Positions 25,171 through 35,327 are shown, numbered from the stretch's first letter. The stretch: 64,000 nucleotides of DNA from JAUHXS01 sp965213575 (GCA_965213575.1 CBDBZN010000028.1:1-64000); one strand, 5' to 3'. Program-made: numbers and translations. The notes: generated from the sequence alone by a model not told the origin.

Positions 25171-26868
25171 ATGAAAAATTCTACCTTATTATATTTTGTC
25201 AGTATCGTATTTGGAATACTAATAATCATTAGTTGTAAATCCGGAAGGCATAATAAAACTTTTCAAGCTGAATCTGAGAGAAAAGTAAATACTGAATTAG
25301 TATCATCGATGCTGAAAGACAGTATGTATTATGTAGAGCTGAAATGTACTCCATACTCATGTTTAGCATCAGAATTAGACAGTTTATATATATTAACTGA
25401 TTACAATTTAGCTTGGATAGATGTAAAAAATATTAATCAGGCTTTTAACAAAGCTGATACGTTAATAGCAGCTATTAATAATGCACCTACTCATGGGTTA
25501 GATCCGGAATTTTATAGAATCTCTGAAATTATAGCATTAGAAGATGAGATAGCTAATGAATATGATGACACCACATATCCGATCGAAAGAAAATTAGTAG
25601 AGTTAGACTATCTGCTAACATCTGCTTATTTCAATTATGGTTATCATCTTTTTTATGGCCGTGCTGAACTTGATCAAATCATTGAATCGTGGATTGGAAA
25701 GTATCAACCCATTAGTTTTGCAAATCATCTTCTTGAAGCGCTGAAGTCCGATAATATTATGGAAAGTATTGCTGATTTAACTCCTAGAAATACAGAGTAC
25801 GAAAACTTGAGAAAAGGCCTGGCTTTATATCGAAAAATTCAAGAAAATGGCGGATGGGAACCTATTATGCTTCCTAAAGAAAAACTTGAGTTGGGAGATA
25901 GCCTACCGGAAGTTTTAGCGCTCAAAAATCGATTGAGGCTAACTCATGATTATGCATCAATTTTTGAAGAAGATAACGAGTTGTATGATGAGTATTTAAA
26001 AAAAGCAGTTGCAGATTTCCAAGAACGTAATGGACTCACGCCTGATGGCGTTGTAGGTAAATCAACCATAGATATGATTAACATACCTGTCGATAAAAAG
26101 ATTGATAAGATCAAATTAAATATGGAGCGGCTCAGGTGGCGACAGGCTAATTTTGAAGGGGATTTTATTGTTGTAAATATTCCGGCATATCAAATGAAAC
26201 TATTTAAAGATGGTAGGGAATCTCTGGATATGAAAGTTATTGTTGGAGAATCTTATGATCATGAAACACCCATCTTCAGTGATAGCATGGAATATATTGC
26301 ATTTAGCCCTACTTGGAATGTTCCTCTAAGCATTGCTCGAAATGAGATGTTGCCAAAATTGAAAGCTGACTGTAATTACTTAGATAAAATGAATTGTGAT
26401 GCTTATGCAGGATGGACCGGAAATGAAAAACCCATTAATTGCTGTGCACAAAATATTAAAAATTATACATCATCCAATTTTAATTGGCGAATTGTACAAA
26501 GGCCCGGCCCGGGCAACGCATTGGGAAAAGTAAAATTCATTTTTCCTAACAGTAAAAATATATATCTGCACGACACGCCTACCGATCATTTATTTAATCG
26601 TACTGAGAGAGATTTTAGCCACGGATGTATAAGAGTTGAAAAACCTGCAGATTTAGCTTATACTTTATTAAAAGATCAAGGTTATACTGAAGTTGATGTA
26701 TATGAAAACATGAACCTCACAGAACCTAAAAATGTAGCTTTAAAGGAAAAGCTACCGGTATATATTACGTATAGAACAGCGTGGGTTGATGAAAAAGGAA
26801 AAGTAAATTTCAGGCCTGATATATACAATTATGATGCTGCACAATTGAAAAGTATGGATATTTTATAA
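25171..26868 (+). CDS. L,D-transpeptidase (YcbB/LdtD-like) lipoprotein
   Basis: The 565-residue envelope enzyme begins with a lipoprotein signal peptide (IIISCKSG, Cys about 22). An N-terminal scaffold region spans about residues 50-230 and a peptidoglycan-binding domain about 245-310 (VADFQERNGLTPDGVVG). The YkuD catalytic domain, about 325-530, has the catalytic Cys486 in SHGCIR and the upstream HDTP histidine. It would form 3-3 crosslinks or attach proteins to peptidoglycan. The catalytic domain carries an insertion with several cysteines (near CDAYAGWTGNEKPINCCA). It is monocistronic, with rsgA convergent downstream. Confidence 0.92.
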   Translation: MKNSTLLYFVSIVFGILIIISCKSGRHNKTFQAESERKVNTELVSSMLKDSMYYVELKCTPYSCLASELDSLYILTDYNLAWIDVKNINQAFNKADTLIAAINNAPTHGLDPEFYRISEIIALEDEIANEYDDTTYPIERKLVELDYLLTSAYFNYGYHLFYGRAELDQIIESWIGKYQPISFANHLLEALKSDNIMESIADLTPRNTEYENLRKGLALYRKIQENGGWEPIMLPKEKLELGDSLPEVLALKNRLRLTHDYASIFEEDNELYDEYLKKAVADFQERNGLTPDGVVGKSTIDMINIPVDKKIDKIKLNMERLRWRQANFEGDFIVVNIPAYQMKLFKDGRESLDMKVIVGESYDHETPIFSDSMEYIAFSPTWNVPLSIARNEMLPKLKADCNYLDKMNCDAYAGWTGNEKPINCCAQNIKNYTSSNFNWRIVQRPGPGNALGKVKFIFPNSKNIYLHDTPTDHLFNRTERDFSHGCIRVEKPADLAYTLLKDQGYTEVDVYENMNLTEPKNVALKEKLPVYITYRTAWVDEKGKVNFRPDIYNYDAAQLKSMDIL

Positions 26869-26917
26869 GCGGATATTATGATTAGCTAATTAGCAGATTT
26901 GCTAATTTACTACAAGA

Positions 26918-27841
26918 TCAATACTGTCTTTTCCCTTGCAACTCTTGCACAATACTAAGATATGAATAGTATCTGCTTTGAACAATGGCTCCCTTTGTTA
27001 GTTGTTCTTTTACCGCACACTGAGGCTCATTAATATGTAAGCAATTACTGAACTTACAAGAATCCTCTAATGTGCGGATCTCTTTGAAGCCAAATCCAAC
27101 ATCATTGGCGTCTATGTTCAACATTCCCACTTCTTTAATACCCGGTGAATCTATAATATATCCCGATTCCGGTAAATCATACATAGTGGTATAGGTAGTC
27201 GTATGCTGCCCCTTTTCAAATTTTCTAGAGATCTCTTTAGTAGTAAGATCAAGTCCGGGAACTAACTGATTAATCAAAGTAGTTTTTCCTGATCCTGAAT
27301 GTCCGGTGATTAAAGTAGTTTTGTTTGATAAGCCATTCATCAATTTTTTTATGCCAAGTCCTTGAATAGCCGATATCTCAAAACATCTATATCCTAATTG
27401 TTTATATAAAGTAACCGCATCCTTTTGTTTGAGTAGATTTTTATCTGATTGAATGTCAGTTTTATTAAAAACTATGCATGTAGGAATATTTTGTAATTCT
27501 GTGATAGTTAATAATCGATCTACAAATCCTAATGAAGTTCTAGGCAGTGAAATGGTAAGCACAACCAATACTTGATCAAGGTTAGCAGCCAAAATGTGAA
27601 TATCATTTTTTTTTCGAGGAGATTCTCTTACAAAATAATTCGCTCGAGGATATATAGATTCAATCATCACATCACCATTCTCTTCAGAATTTAGTTTTAC
27701 TCTATCCCCTACTGCCACCGGATTTGTTGAAACAACATCATCCAGCTTCATTTTTCCTTTTATTCGACAACTAAATATTTTTCCGTCTGGTGTTCTCACA
27801 TCATACCAACTCCCTGTTGATTTTGTAACTATTCCGTCCAT
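26918..27841 (-). CDS. rsgA: Ribosome small-subunit-dependent GTPase A
   Basis: This circularly permuted GTPase matures the 30S subunit. An N-terminal OB-fold (GSWYDVRTPDG) is followed by the permuted G motifs: FNKTD (G4), then GHSGSGKTTL (G1), then DSPGIKE (G3). A C-terminal zinc knuckle carries Cys/His residues (SCKFSNCLHINEPQC). At 307 residues it is of normal length. It starts one base after the GGGP synthase-like gene ends, so the two are co-transcribed. Confidence 0.96.
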   Translation of the reverse strand: MDGIVTKSTGSWYDVRTPDGKIFSCRIKGKMKLDDVVSTNPVAVGDRVKLNSEENGDVMIESIYPRANYFVRESPRKKNDIHILAANLDQVLVVLTISLPRTSLGFVDRLLTITELQNIPTCIVFNKTDIQSDKNLLKQKDAVTLYKQLGYRCFEISAIQGLGIKKLMNGLSNKTTLITGHSGSGKTTLINQLVPGLDLTTKEISRKFEKGQHTTTYTTMYDLPESGYIIDSPGIKEVGMLNIDANDVGFGFKEIRTLEDSCKFSNCLHINEPQCAVKEQLTKGAIVQSRYYSYLSIVQELQGKRQY

Positions 27842-27842
27842 A

Positions 27843-28598
27843 CTAACTAGCTATTGTATTATGAATGGCAGCTCCTATCTCCCTTATCAGAGATGGCTTT
27901 TTCTCGATAGCATTTCCCACTACGATCATATCTGCCCCTGCTCCACATATCGCTTGAGCTTTTGCCGGCGAAGTAATTCCACCTCCCACAATTAACGGAA
28001 TACTAATATGCCGCTTAACTTCTTTGATCATTTCGGTAATAATAGGCTTTTCAGCACCACTCCCTCCATCCATATAAATCATTTTCATACCTAGCTGCTC
28101 GCCGGCTAGCGCTGTACAGACTGCTATATCTATTTTTGTATGGGGAATAGGCTGAGTGTTGCTCATATATTGTGCAGAAGTAACATTTCCCCCATAAATA
28201 AGCATGTAGCCGGTAGGAATTATTTCAAGAGAAGATGCATGTAGCGTAGGAGCTGCTAAGACATGTTGTCCTATTAATAAGTCAGGATTACGCCCCGATA
28301 TGAGAGATAACAATAGAATGCCATCTGCCTGAGTGCTTATTTGCATATTATTACCTGGAAAAATAAAGATGGGAATATTGCAATTTGACTTTATAATTTT
28401 AACATATAAGTCCAGTTTATTATTAGTTATTAAGCTTCCGCCAATAAGTAATAAATCTACTTTTGCATCTACTGAATGAGCGATTAATATTTCGAGTTGT
28501 TTTTCAGATAATTTATCAGGATCTATCAAAACAGAAAAAACTTTTTCTCTTCTATTTTTTTTATCCACAATAAATTTATAGCATGTTAATGGCTTCAC
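27843..28598 (-). CDS. Geranylgeranylglyceryl phosphate synthase family protein
   Basis: This TIM-barrel prenyltransferase belongs to the GGGPS/PcrB family. It shows FSVLIDPDKL at the first strand, LLLIGGSL, FPGNNMQIS, YMDGGSGAEKPI and the phosphate-binding VGGGITSPAKA and GADMIVVGNAIE. Archaeal members make the ether-lipid precursor; Bacteroidota carry bacterial group members whose lipid product is less clear. The open frame extends to TTG at 28682, but the first 28 residues look unlike the family, so GTG at 28598 is preferred; the exact start is uncertain. It is upstream of rsgA with a one-base gap. Confidence 0.88.
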   Translation of the reverse strand: MKPLTCYKFIVDKKNRREKVFSVLIDPDKLSEKQLEILIAHSVDAKVDLLLIGGSLITNNKLDLYVKIIKSNCNIPIFIFPGNNMQISTQADGILLLSLISGRNPDLLIGQHVLAAPTLHASSLEIIPTGYMLIYGGNVTSAQYMSNTQPIPHTKIDIAVCTALAGEQLGMKMIYMDGGSGAEKPIITEMIKEVKRHISIPLIVGGGITSPAKAQAICGAGADMIVVGNAIEKKPSLIREIGAAIHNTIAS

Positions 28599-28838
28599 TA
28601 TTATAGTATTCAGTTGATTATAAATTATAAATTTAGTATATTTACTATAGGAACTTGTTGAAATAAAAGTGACTACTCGCAAAGCTAGTCATATCTTATA
28701 TTAAAAAAAAATGACAACCATTTTTCCACAAACTGTGCAAAACTCAATTTGGGAAGAGAAGATTTTGATCTTAGTTTAGCATTCTCATTTCGACAGGTTA
28801 TATCTGTTGTTTGTTAATGCAATAAAATTATAAAAAAC

Positions 28839-31800
28839 ATGCCAAGAACTACCAAGGCCGGTTCTAAAAAAGAAACCGGGTTAAAAATCAGTCGCTTTTT
28901 TACAAAAGAAGGCACTAGTCCTTTCGACCAATACGAGTATGAAACAAGATCTTCTGTTATCAGAAACCCTTCCGGCGATGCTGTTTTTGAGATGAATAAT
29001 GTAGAAGTTCCTAAAAGCTGGTCTCAGGTAGCTACCGATATCTTAGCACAAAAATATTTCAGAAAAGCAGGTGTTCCTCAAGAAGACGGTTCTTTAGGCT
29101 CTGAAAATTCCATCAAGCAAGTTACCCACCGCTTGGCTAATTGTTGGAGAAAATGGGGACAAGAATATAACTACTTTGCTTCTCAAAAAGATGCAGATGC
29201 TTTTTATGATGAGTTGGTGTATATGTTGGTAGGCCAATATGCTGCTCCTAACTCTCCTCAATGGTTTAACACGGGGTTACATTCTTCTTATAACATTACC
29301 GGAAAACCTCAAGGACACTATTATGTTGATCCTAAAACAGAAAAATTAAAAAAATCAACTTCTGCATATGAGCGCCCTCAACCTCATGCATGTTTCATCT
29401 TATCAGTAAGTGATGACCTAGTGAATGAAGGCGGTATCATGGATTTATGGGTAAGAGAAGCTCGTATCTTCAAATATGGCTCAGGCGTAGGAACAAACTT
29501 TTCCAGCATTAGAGGTGATGGGGAAACTTTATCAGGTGGGGGACAATCTTCCGGCCTAATGTCTTTTTTAAAGATCGGCGACAGGGCTGCCGGCGCTATC
29601 AAATCAGGTGGGACAACTAGAAGAGCTGCTAAGATGGTTTGTTTAGATTTAGACCATCCGGAGGCAGTGGAATTCATCAAATGGAAAGCTGAAGAAGAGA
29701 AAAAAGTAGCTGCGTTAATTGAAGCAGGTTACGCTTCTGATTATGAAGGCGAGGCTTATAAAACTGTTTCAGGGCAAAACTCTAACAACTCCGTTCGTAT
29801 TCCTAATTCTTTCTTTAAAGCTTTAGAAGAAGGTGATGATTGGAATATGACAGCTAGAACAGATGGTAGGACTATTAAAAGCATTCCGGCTAATGAATTG
29901 TGGGATATTATCGCTGATGCGGCTTGGAAAAGTGCGGATCCGGGTGTGCAATATGATACTACTATTAATGAATGGCATACTTGTCCTGAAGGGGGACGTA
30001 TTAATGCTTCTAATCCTTGTTCAGAATACATGTTTTTAGACAATACTGCATGTAATCTTGCTTCTATGAATTTAAGAAAATTCTTTAATGAAGATGATTT
30101 GACTTTTGATGTAGAAGCTTATCAGCATGCATGCAGGCTATGGACCATTGTATTGGAAGTATCTGTATTAATGGCTCAATTTCCTTCTAAGGAAGTAGCA
30201 CAATTATCATATGATTACAGGACTCTTGGTTTAGGATATGCTAATCTTGGTGCCGTATTAATGATCTCCGGCATTCCTTATGATAGCGATGATGCTCAAG
30301 CAATTGGTGGCGCCATGTCTTCTATTATGACAGGTATTGCATATAAAACATCTGCTGAAATTGCTGAGCATTTAGGATCGTTTAAGAGGTATAAAGAAAA
30401 TAAAAAGCATATGATGCGTGTAATGCGTAATCATAGGTATGCTGCATATAACGCTCCTGAAGATGCGTATGAAGGCCTGGAAGTGAAGCCTCAAGGAATC
30501 AATCCTAAATTTTGTCCTGATTATTTATTAACAGCTGCATGCAATGCTTGGGATGATGCAGTTAAATTGGGAGAAAAATTTGGTTATCGAAATGCACAAA
30601 CAACCGTTATTGCCCCTACCGGAACGATAGGTTTAGTAATGGATTGTGACACAACAGGAGTAGAACCTGATTTCGCTTTGGTAAAATTTAAAAAACTTTC
30701 AGGAGGCGGATATTTTAAAATCATCAATCATGCCATTCCTGTAGCATTAAAAAACCTAGGCTATAGTAAAGGAGAGATAAAAGACATCGTTAATTACGCT
30801 AAAGGTTCTGCTTCTTTTGAAGGAGCTCCCGGTATTAATACCGATATTTTACGAGCTAAAGGATTTAGCAATAAAGACTTAGAAACGCTAGATAAAGCTG
30901 TAGCATCTGCATTTGAAATAGGATTTGCTTTTAACGTATTTACGTTAGGAGAAGATTGTATGCGCCGGTTAGGCTTTAAACCTGAGCAATACAACAATTT
31001 GGCATTTGATGTATTAGCAGCGTTAGGTTTTAGTGATGAAGATATTGAAAAGGCAAATAATCATATTTGTGGTACCATGACCATTGAAGGTGCTCCTCAT
31101 TTAAAAGATGAGCATTTACCGGTATTTGATTGCGCTAATAAATGTGGTAAAACAGGAGAAAGATATATCCATGCTCATGGACATATAAAAATGATGGCTG
31201 CCGTTCAGTCTTTTATTTCCGGAGCAATCTCTAAAACGATCAATTTGCCAAATGAAGCAACGGTTGATGAAATTCAAGATTGCTACGAATTGTCATGGAC
31301 ATTAGGCTTAAAAGCAAATGCTCTATATCGAGATGGATGTAAATTATCTCAGCCGCTGTCTAATAAATCTGATAAAAAAGCTAAAGAACCGGAGGTTAAA
31401 GAAGCAATTAATCTAGATGAGTTGACGCCCGACCAGGTAATTGAAGCAGCGGTAAAGATAATCCATGAATCAACCGATACAACTTTTAAAAGACAATTGT
31501 CAAATGTTGTTCAACGTAAAAAACTACCTTCTAAAAGAAGAGGATTTACGCAAAAAGCTAAAGTGGGTGGACAAACAATCTTTTTAAGAACCGGGGAATA
31601 CAACGACACCACTCTTGGAGAGATATTTATTGATATGCATAAAGAAGGTGCATCTTACAGGTCTTTAGTAAACTGTTTCTCTATCGCTATTTCTATTGGA
31701 TTACAATATGGCGTGCCATTAGAAGAATATGTAGATAAATTTGTATTTACCAGATTTGAACCGTCTGGAGTAGTAGATCATCCAAATATAAAATCTTCTA

Positions 31801-32150
31801 CTTCTATAGTTGATTATATTTTCAGAGTATTGGCTTTTGAGTATCTAGACAGGCAAGACTTAGTTCAAATTCCAAGAAGTGCAACTACGCCGGAAGTGCA
31901 GGTTCCTGCGCCTCAAATTAATTTTGCAAAAAAATTGGCTACTCCAAATGGAAATACTACTAAGTCGGTACCGGTTGCTGCTAAAACGGCAAACAACGGA
32001 AGCATTACAATAAAAAAAGACCAAACGCAAGATCATCTTAGTAACATGATGGGGGATGCTCCGGTGTGTAATGTTTGTGGGCATATCACTATTCGTTCGG
32101 GTACTTGCTACAAATGCTTAAACTGTGGTAACAGTATGGGTTGCAGCTAG
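28839..32150 (+). CDS. nrdJ: Adenosylcobalamin-dependent ribonucleotide reductase (class II)
   Basis: The 1103-residue class II enzyme reduces ribonucleotides using vitamin B12 and needs no oxygen or partner subunit. Segments seen are SPQWFNTGLHSSY, ACFILSVSD, FKYGSGVGTNFSSIRG, the active-site NPCSEYMFLDNTACNLASMNL region (only part quoted), and APTGTIGLVMDCDTTGVEPDF. A C-terminal zinc-ribbon-like CNVCGH...CYKCLNCG carries the shuttle-type cysteines. No cobalamin riboswitch is evident in the 150 bases upstream. A strong terminator follows. Confidence 0.96.
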   Translation: MPRTTKAGSKKETGLKISRFFTKEGTSPFDQYEYETRSSVIRNPSGDAVFEMNNVEVPKSWSQVATDILAQKYFRKAGVPQEDGSLGSENSIKQVTHRLANCWRKWGQEYNYFASQKDADAFYDELVYMLVGQYAAPNSPQWFNTGLHSSYNITGKPQGHYYVDPKTEKLKKSTSAYERPQPHACFILSVSDDLVNEGGIMDLWVREARIFKYGSGVGTNFSSIRGDGETLSGGGQSSGLMSFLKIGDRAAGAIKSGGTTRRAAKMVCLDLDHPEAVEFIKWKAEEEKKVAALIEAGYASDYEGEAYKTVSGQNSNNSVRIPNSFFKALEEGDDWNMTARTDGRTIKSIPANELWDIIADAAWKSADPGVQYDTTINEWHTCPEGGRINASNPCSEYMFLDNTACNLASMNLRKFFNEDDLTFDVEAYQHACRLWTIVLEVSVLMAQFPSKEVAQLSYDYRTLGLGYANLGAVLMISGIPYDSDDAQAIGGAMSSIMTGIAYKTSAEIAEHLGSFKRYKENKKHMMRVMRNHRYAAYNAPEDAYEGLEVKPQGINPKFCPDYLLTAACNAWDDAVKLGEKFGYRNAQTTVIAPTGTIGLVMDCDTTGVEPDFALVKFKKLSGGGYFKIINHAIPVALKNLGYSKGEIKDIVNYAKGSASFEGAPGINTDILRAKGFSNKDLETLDKAVASAFEIGFAFNVFTLGEDCMRRLGFKPEQYNNLAFDVLAALGFSDEDIEKANNHICGTMTIEGAPHLKDEHLPVFDCANKCGKTGERYIHAHGHIKMMAAVQSFISGAISKTINLPNEATVDEIQDCYELSWTLGLKANALYRDGCKLSQPLSNKSDKKAKEPEVKEAINLDELTPDQVIEAAVKIIHESTDTTFKRQLSNVVQRKKLPSKRRGFTQKAKVGGQTIFLRTGEYNDTTLGEIFIDMHKEGASYRSLVNCFSIAISIGLQYGVPLEEYVDKFVFTRFEPSGVVDHPNIKSSTSIVDYIFRVLAFEYLDRQDLVQIPRSATTPEVQVPAPQINFAKKLATPNGNTTKSVPVAAKTANNGSITIKKDQTQDHLSNMMGDAPVCNVCGHITIRSGTCYKCLNCGNSMGCS

Positions 32151-32168
32151 AAATAATGATACCCTTAT

Positions 32169-32210
32169 AAAACACAAAAGCCTTTGAATTCTCAAAGGCT
32201 TTTGTGTTTT
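32169..32210 (+). terminator. Intrinsic terminator of nrdJ
   Basis: A 19-base arm (32169-32187, containing ACACAAAAGCCTTTGA) pairs perfectly with 32192-32210 around the loop ATTC. The 3' arm ends in TTTT. The A-rich start and T-rich end could make it work in both directions. Confidence 0.92.
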
Positions 32211-32374
32211 ATACTAAAGGAATGTAAGTATGATTTCTTAATCCAGTTTAAAATTTGCTAGAGACGTACTAAATATTGACGTACAAATTTTAAATCAATT
32301 AAACATTTCCAGATACGTAATTTAACTAATCATATATTCTTATATATTGAGAAAAGTTTACTCAAAACTATTAC

Positions 32375-32382
32375 TAGCTTTG
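32375..32382 (+). promoter_or_regulatory. Probable -7 element very close to the CLC gene start
   Basis: TAGCTTTG matches TAnnTTTG and ends only four bases before the ATG at 32387. If used, transcription would begin at or near the start codon, giving a leaderless message. No TTG lies at the ideal distance upstream (the nearest is 25 bases away). Confidence 0.4.
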
Positions 32383-32386
32383 CAAC

Positions 32387-34171
32387 ATGATAGAAAGAAG
32401 TGCTCTCTTGCTGCGACATTTTTTAATCTGGCGGATTAAGCACATTTCTAATAAAAATTTCTTGCTGATCTTGAGTGTCTTGGTGGGTATTTCATCAGGT
32501 TTGGCGGCTGTTTTATTAAAGACAGTTGTAGCTGAAGTTAGAGAATTGCTAACAAAAGGATTTGACGCTACCCAGCAGCATTATTTATATGTTGTATATC
32601 CATTAATTGGCCTCCTATTAACTGCATGCTATATTTATTACCTCAACAGAAATAAACTCGGATCGGGTATATCCAGTGTACTTTATGCTATCTCTAAAAA
32701 ATCCAGTTTGGTAGAAAGGGATAAGATGTATTCTCACTTTATCACTAGTACCCTTACTGTAGGCTTTGGGGGTTCCGTAGGGTTAGAAGCACCCATTGTG
32801 ACCACAGGCTCCGCTATTTCTTCCAATTTAGGCAGATTGATGCACCTTGACCGAAAACAGCGTACTATTCTAATTGGCTGTGGAGCTGCTGCTGCTACAG
32901 CAGCAATTTTTAATGCCCCGATCACCGGGATTGTATTTGTGTTGGAAGTATTACTGCTGGATTTTAATATTGGCGCATTCATCCCAATTTTATTAGCATC
33001 AGTCACAGGAGCTATTGTCTCTAAACTTTTGCCGGTAGAGGATATTTTGTTTGACCTTAAAATCTCTGATCCTTTCCATATTCATCAACTTCCTTTATTT
33101 ATACTATTAGGGCTCATAGCGGGGATAATATCAGTATATTTTAGCAGATGGATAAATGTGGTAGAAGAGACATTTTCTAAAATAAAAAATAGATTTAAAA
33201 GAGCTATATGGGGCGGCTTAGCCTTAGGATTTGTAGTATTTATTTTTCCTCCCTTATACGGGGAAGGATTTGATATGATCCGAGCCATTTTATCAGGGAA
33301 TTCAGAAAAACTGTTACATACCGGTTTCTTTTATGAGTGGATCAACTTATCGTGGGGTATTGTTATTTTTACGTTAGGCGTAGTAGTTTTTAAAATAATC
33401 GCTACCGGAATCACCTTGGGGGGAGGTGGAAGTGGTGGAATATTTGGCCCGTCTCTTTTTATCGGATCTCTAACAGGTTTTTCCTTTGCCAGATTACTAA
33501 ACATCAGCGGTATAGGTGTGCATATTTCTGAAAGCAATTTTACTTTAGTAGGCATGGCTGGGGTAATGAGCGGCATTTTACATGCCCCACTTACAAGTAT
33601 TTTTCTTATCGCAGAATTGAGTAGTGGATATGAATTAATGCTCCCACTTATTTTGGTATCAGCAATTGCTTATGCTACCACTGTGTACTTTGAGCCGTAT
33701 TCGATTTATACAAAGCGGCTCGTAAGAAAAGGTGATTTAATAAGCGGAGATAAGGATAAAGAAGTGTTGACCCTGTTTAATATGAAAAGGGCTATTGAAA
33801 AAGACTTAAAGACAATTGAACCAGACAAAACTTTAAAAGATCTCATAATACTAGTCTCTAAGTCTAATCGAAATATTTTTCCGGTAGTTGATAAAAATAA
33901 AGCTCTTCAAGGTATTATATTATTAGATGATATTAGAGAAATCATGTTTAAACCTGCCCTGTACGAACGAACGTTCGTACGAGATTTAATGCACATGCCT
34001 CCGGCATATGTTTTTATCACAGACTCCATGGATATAGTAATGAAAAAATTTCAGGATACAGGTGCATGGAACCTTCCTGTAATAGATGACAATAAATACG
34101 TAGGCTTTTTATCTAAATCTAAAATATTTACTATTTACAGAACACTACTAATTAATCAGACAAGAGATTGA
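32387..34171 (+). CDS. CLC-type chloride channel/antiporter with CBS domains
   Basis: The 594-residue membrane protein has about ten or more helices. Selectivity-filter segments are LGSGISSVL (GSGIP-like), GSVGLEAPIV (the gating Glu in GxExP), and GGGGSGGIFGPSLF. VFVLEVLLLDF contains a Glu at the position of the proton-transfer glutamate, suggesting an H+/Cl- antiporter. Two CBS domains occupy the cytoplasmic tail (residues about 460-590). The start is ATG at 32387 and it is a single-gene unit after the nrdJ terminator. Confidence 0.93.
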   Translation: MIERSALLLRHFLIWRIKHISNKNFLLILSVLVGISSGLAAVLLKTVVAEVRELLTKGFDATQQHYLYVVYPLIGLLLTACYIYYLNRNKLGSGISSVLYAISKKSSLVERDKMYSHFITSTLTVGFGGSVGLEAPIVTTGSAISSNLGRLMHLDRKQRTILIGCGAAAATAAIFNAPITGIVFVLEVLLLDFNIGAFIPILLASVTGAIVSKLLPVEDILFDLKISDPFHIHQLPLFILLGLIAGIISVYFSRWINVVEETFSKIKNRFKRAIWGGLALGFVVFIFPPLYGEGFDMIRAILSGNSEKLLHTGFFYEWINLSWGIVIFTLGVVVFKIIATGITLGGGGSGGIFGPSLFIGSLTGFSFARLLNISGIGVHISESNFTLVGMAGVMSGILHAPLTSIFLIAELSSGYELMLPLILVSAIAYATTVYFEPYSIYTKRLVRKGDLISGDKDKEVLTLFNMKRAIEKDLKTIEPDKTLKDLIILVSKSNRNIFPVVDKNKALQGIILLDDIREIMFKPALYERTFVRDLMHMPPAYVFITDSMDIVMKKFQDTGAWNLPVIDDNKYVGFLSKSKIFTIYRTLLINQTRD

Positions 34172-34245
34172 TGTTTTTTTAGATTTACAAGTGATGATTT
34201 ACGAATTTAAACGATAATTTAGTGGATACCTTTTAGGATATACAT

Positions 34246-35268
34246 ATGAAGAAAATAGGCTATTGGTTACTAACGGGATGCTTGATGATTTATATAATGA
34301 TCATCATTGGTGGCATTACCAGGCTCACCGGATCAGGCCTCTCCATAGTAGAATGGGAATTGATTGGTGGCTCCCTTCCGCCCTTATCTGACGCTGATTG
34401 GCAGGAAAAATTTGACCTGTACAAGCAGTTTCCACAGTATAAAATAGTGAACACTAATATGTCAGTTGATGAATTTAAGTCTATTTTTTGGTGGGAATAT
34501 ATTCATAGAATGTGGGGCAGGTTAATTGGATTAGCATTTATTATCCCTTTCATCATTTTCTTGCTTAAAAAACAAATTGATAAAAAGCTTTTACCTAAGC
34601 TTATAATAATTTTAATATTAGGAGCCTTACAAGGGGTGGTGGGATGGATTATGGTAAAAAGCGGACTAGAAAACCAGCCGTGGGTGAGCCCTTACAAGCT
34701 CGCCATACATCTATTACTAGCGCTGATAGTTTATAGTTATGTATTTTGGACAGCATTAAGCATCCTTTTACCTAGTACTGGAAAATCTAAAAAAACGTTA
34801 GCTTATACGTTACTTTTTATCATTATTCACTTATTAGCAATTCAACTTTTCTATGGTGGATTGATGAGTGGATGGAGGGCTGCTCTTCATTACCCTACCT
34901 TTCCGACGATGAACGGACAATGGATTCCGGAGCAACTATGGATCTTTAATGATTGGTATGAAAATCTTTTTGAAAATGTAGCAATGATTCAGTTCATTCA
35001 TAGAAATATAGGTTATTTGATTTTCGCTATGAGTATTGTGACATGGATAAGTATTCTTAAAAGTAAAGTCACTCCATTATTAAAAAATAGTGCTCATCTT
35101 TTTTTTGTAATTGTATTATTACAAGTGCTTTTAGGGATCGGGACTTTAGTTATGTCAAAAGCTGATATACCGATAGTTATGGGTTTACTCCATCAAGGAA
35201 CAGCAGTGCTTTTATTAACTGTTTTACTTTTTATTTTTTATCAAGTAAAAAATACCTTAAATAAATAA
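34246..35268 (+). CDS. ctaA: Heme A synthase (COX15/CtaA)
   Basis: The 340-residue membrane enzyme converts heme O to heme A for cytochrome oxidase. It has about eight helices and the family's histidine ligands: EYIHRMWGRLIG, KLAIHLLLAL, FIHRNIGYLIF and GLLHQGTAVLLL. The N-terminal GGITRLTGSGLSIVEW is diagnostic. It implies a heme-aa3-type oxidase and an aerobic life. Other oxidase genes are not in the window; the neighbours are unrelated. Confidence 0.95.
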   Translation: MKKIGYWLLTGCLMIYIMIIIGGITRLTGSGLSIVEWELIGGSLPPLSDADWQEKFDLYKQFPQYKIVNTNMSVDEFKSIFWWEYIHRMWGRLIGLAFIIPFIIFLLKKQIDKKLLPKLIIILILGALQGVVGWIMVKSGLENQPWVSPYKLAIHLLLALIVYSYVFWTALSILLPSTGKSKKTLAYTLLFIIIHLLAIQLFYGGLMSGWRAALHYPTFPTMNGQWIPEQLWIFNDWYENLFENVAMIQFIHRNIGYLIFAMSIVTWISILKSKVTPLLKNSAHLFFVIVLLQVLLGIGTLVMSKADIPIVMGLLHQGTAVLLLTVLLFIFYQVKNTLNK

Positions 35269-35327
35269 CCGGTTAATTGGCATAATTTTAGTTATTTAAC
35301 AACTTATAAAATAAAACATTTGTAATT

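Noticed and set aside
28683..28838. Cobalamin riboswitch upstream of the B12-dependent ribonucleotide reductase
   Set aside because: The 156-base leader lacks a recognisable B12-box-like conserved core; the sequence is simple and AT-rich.
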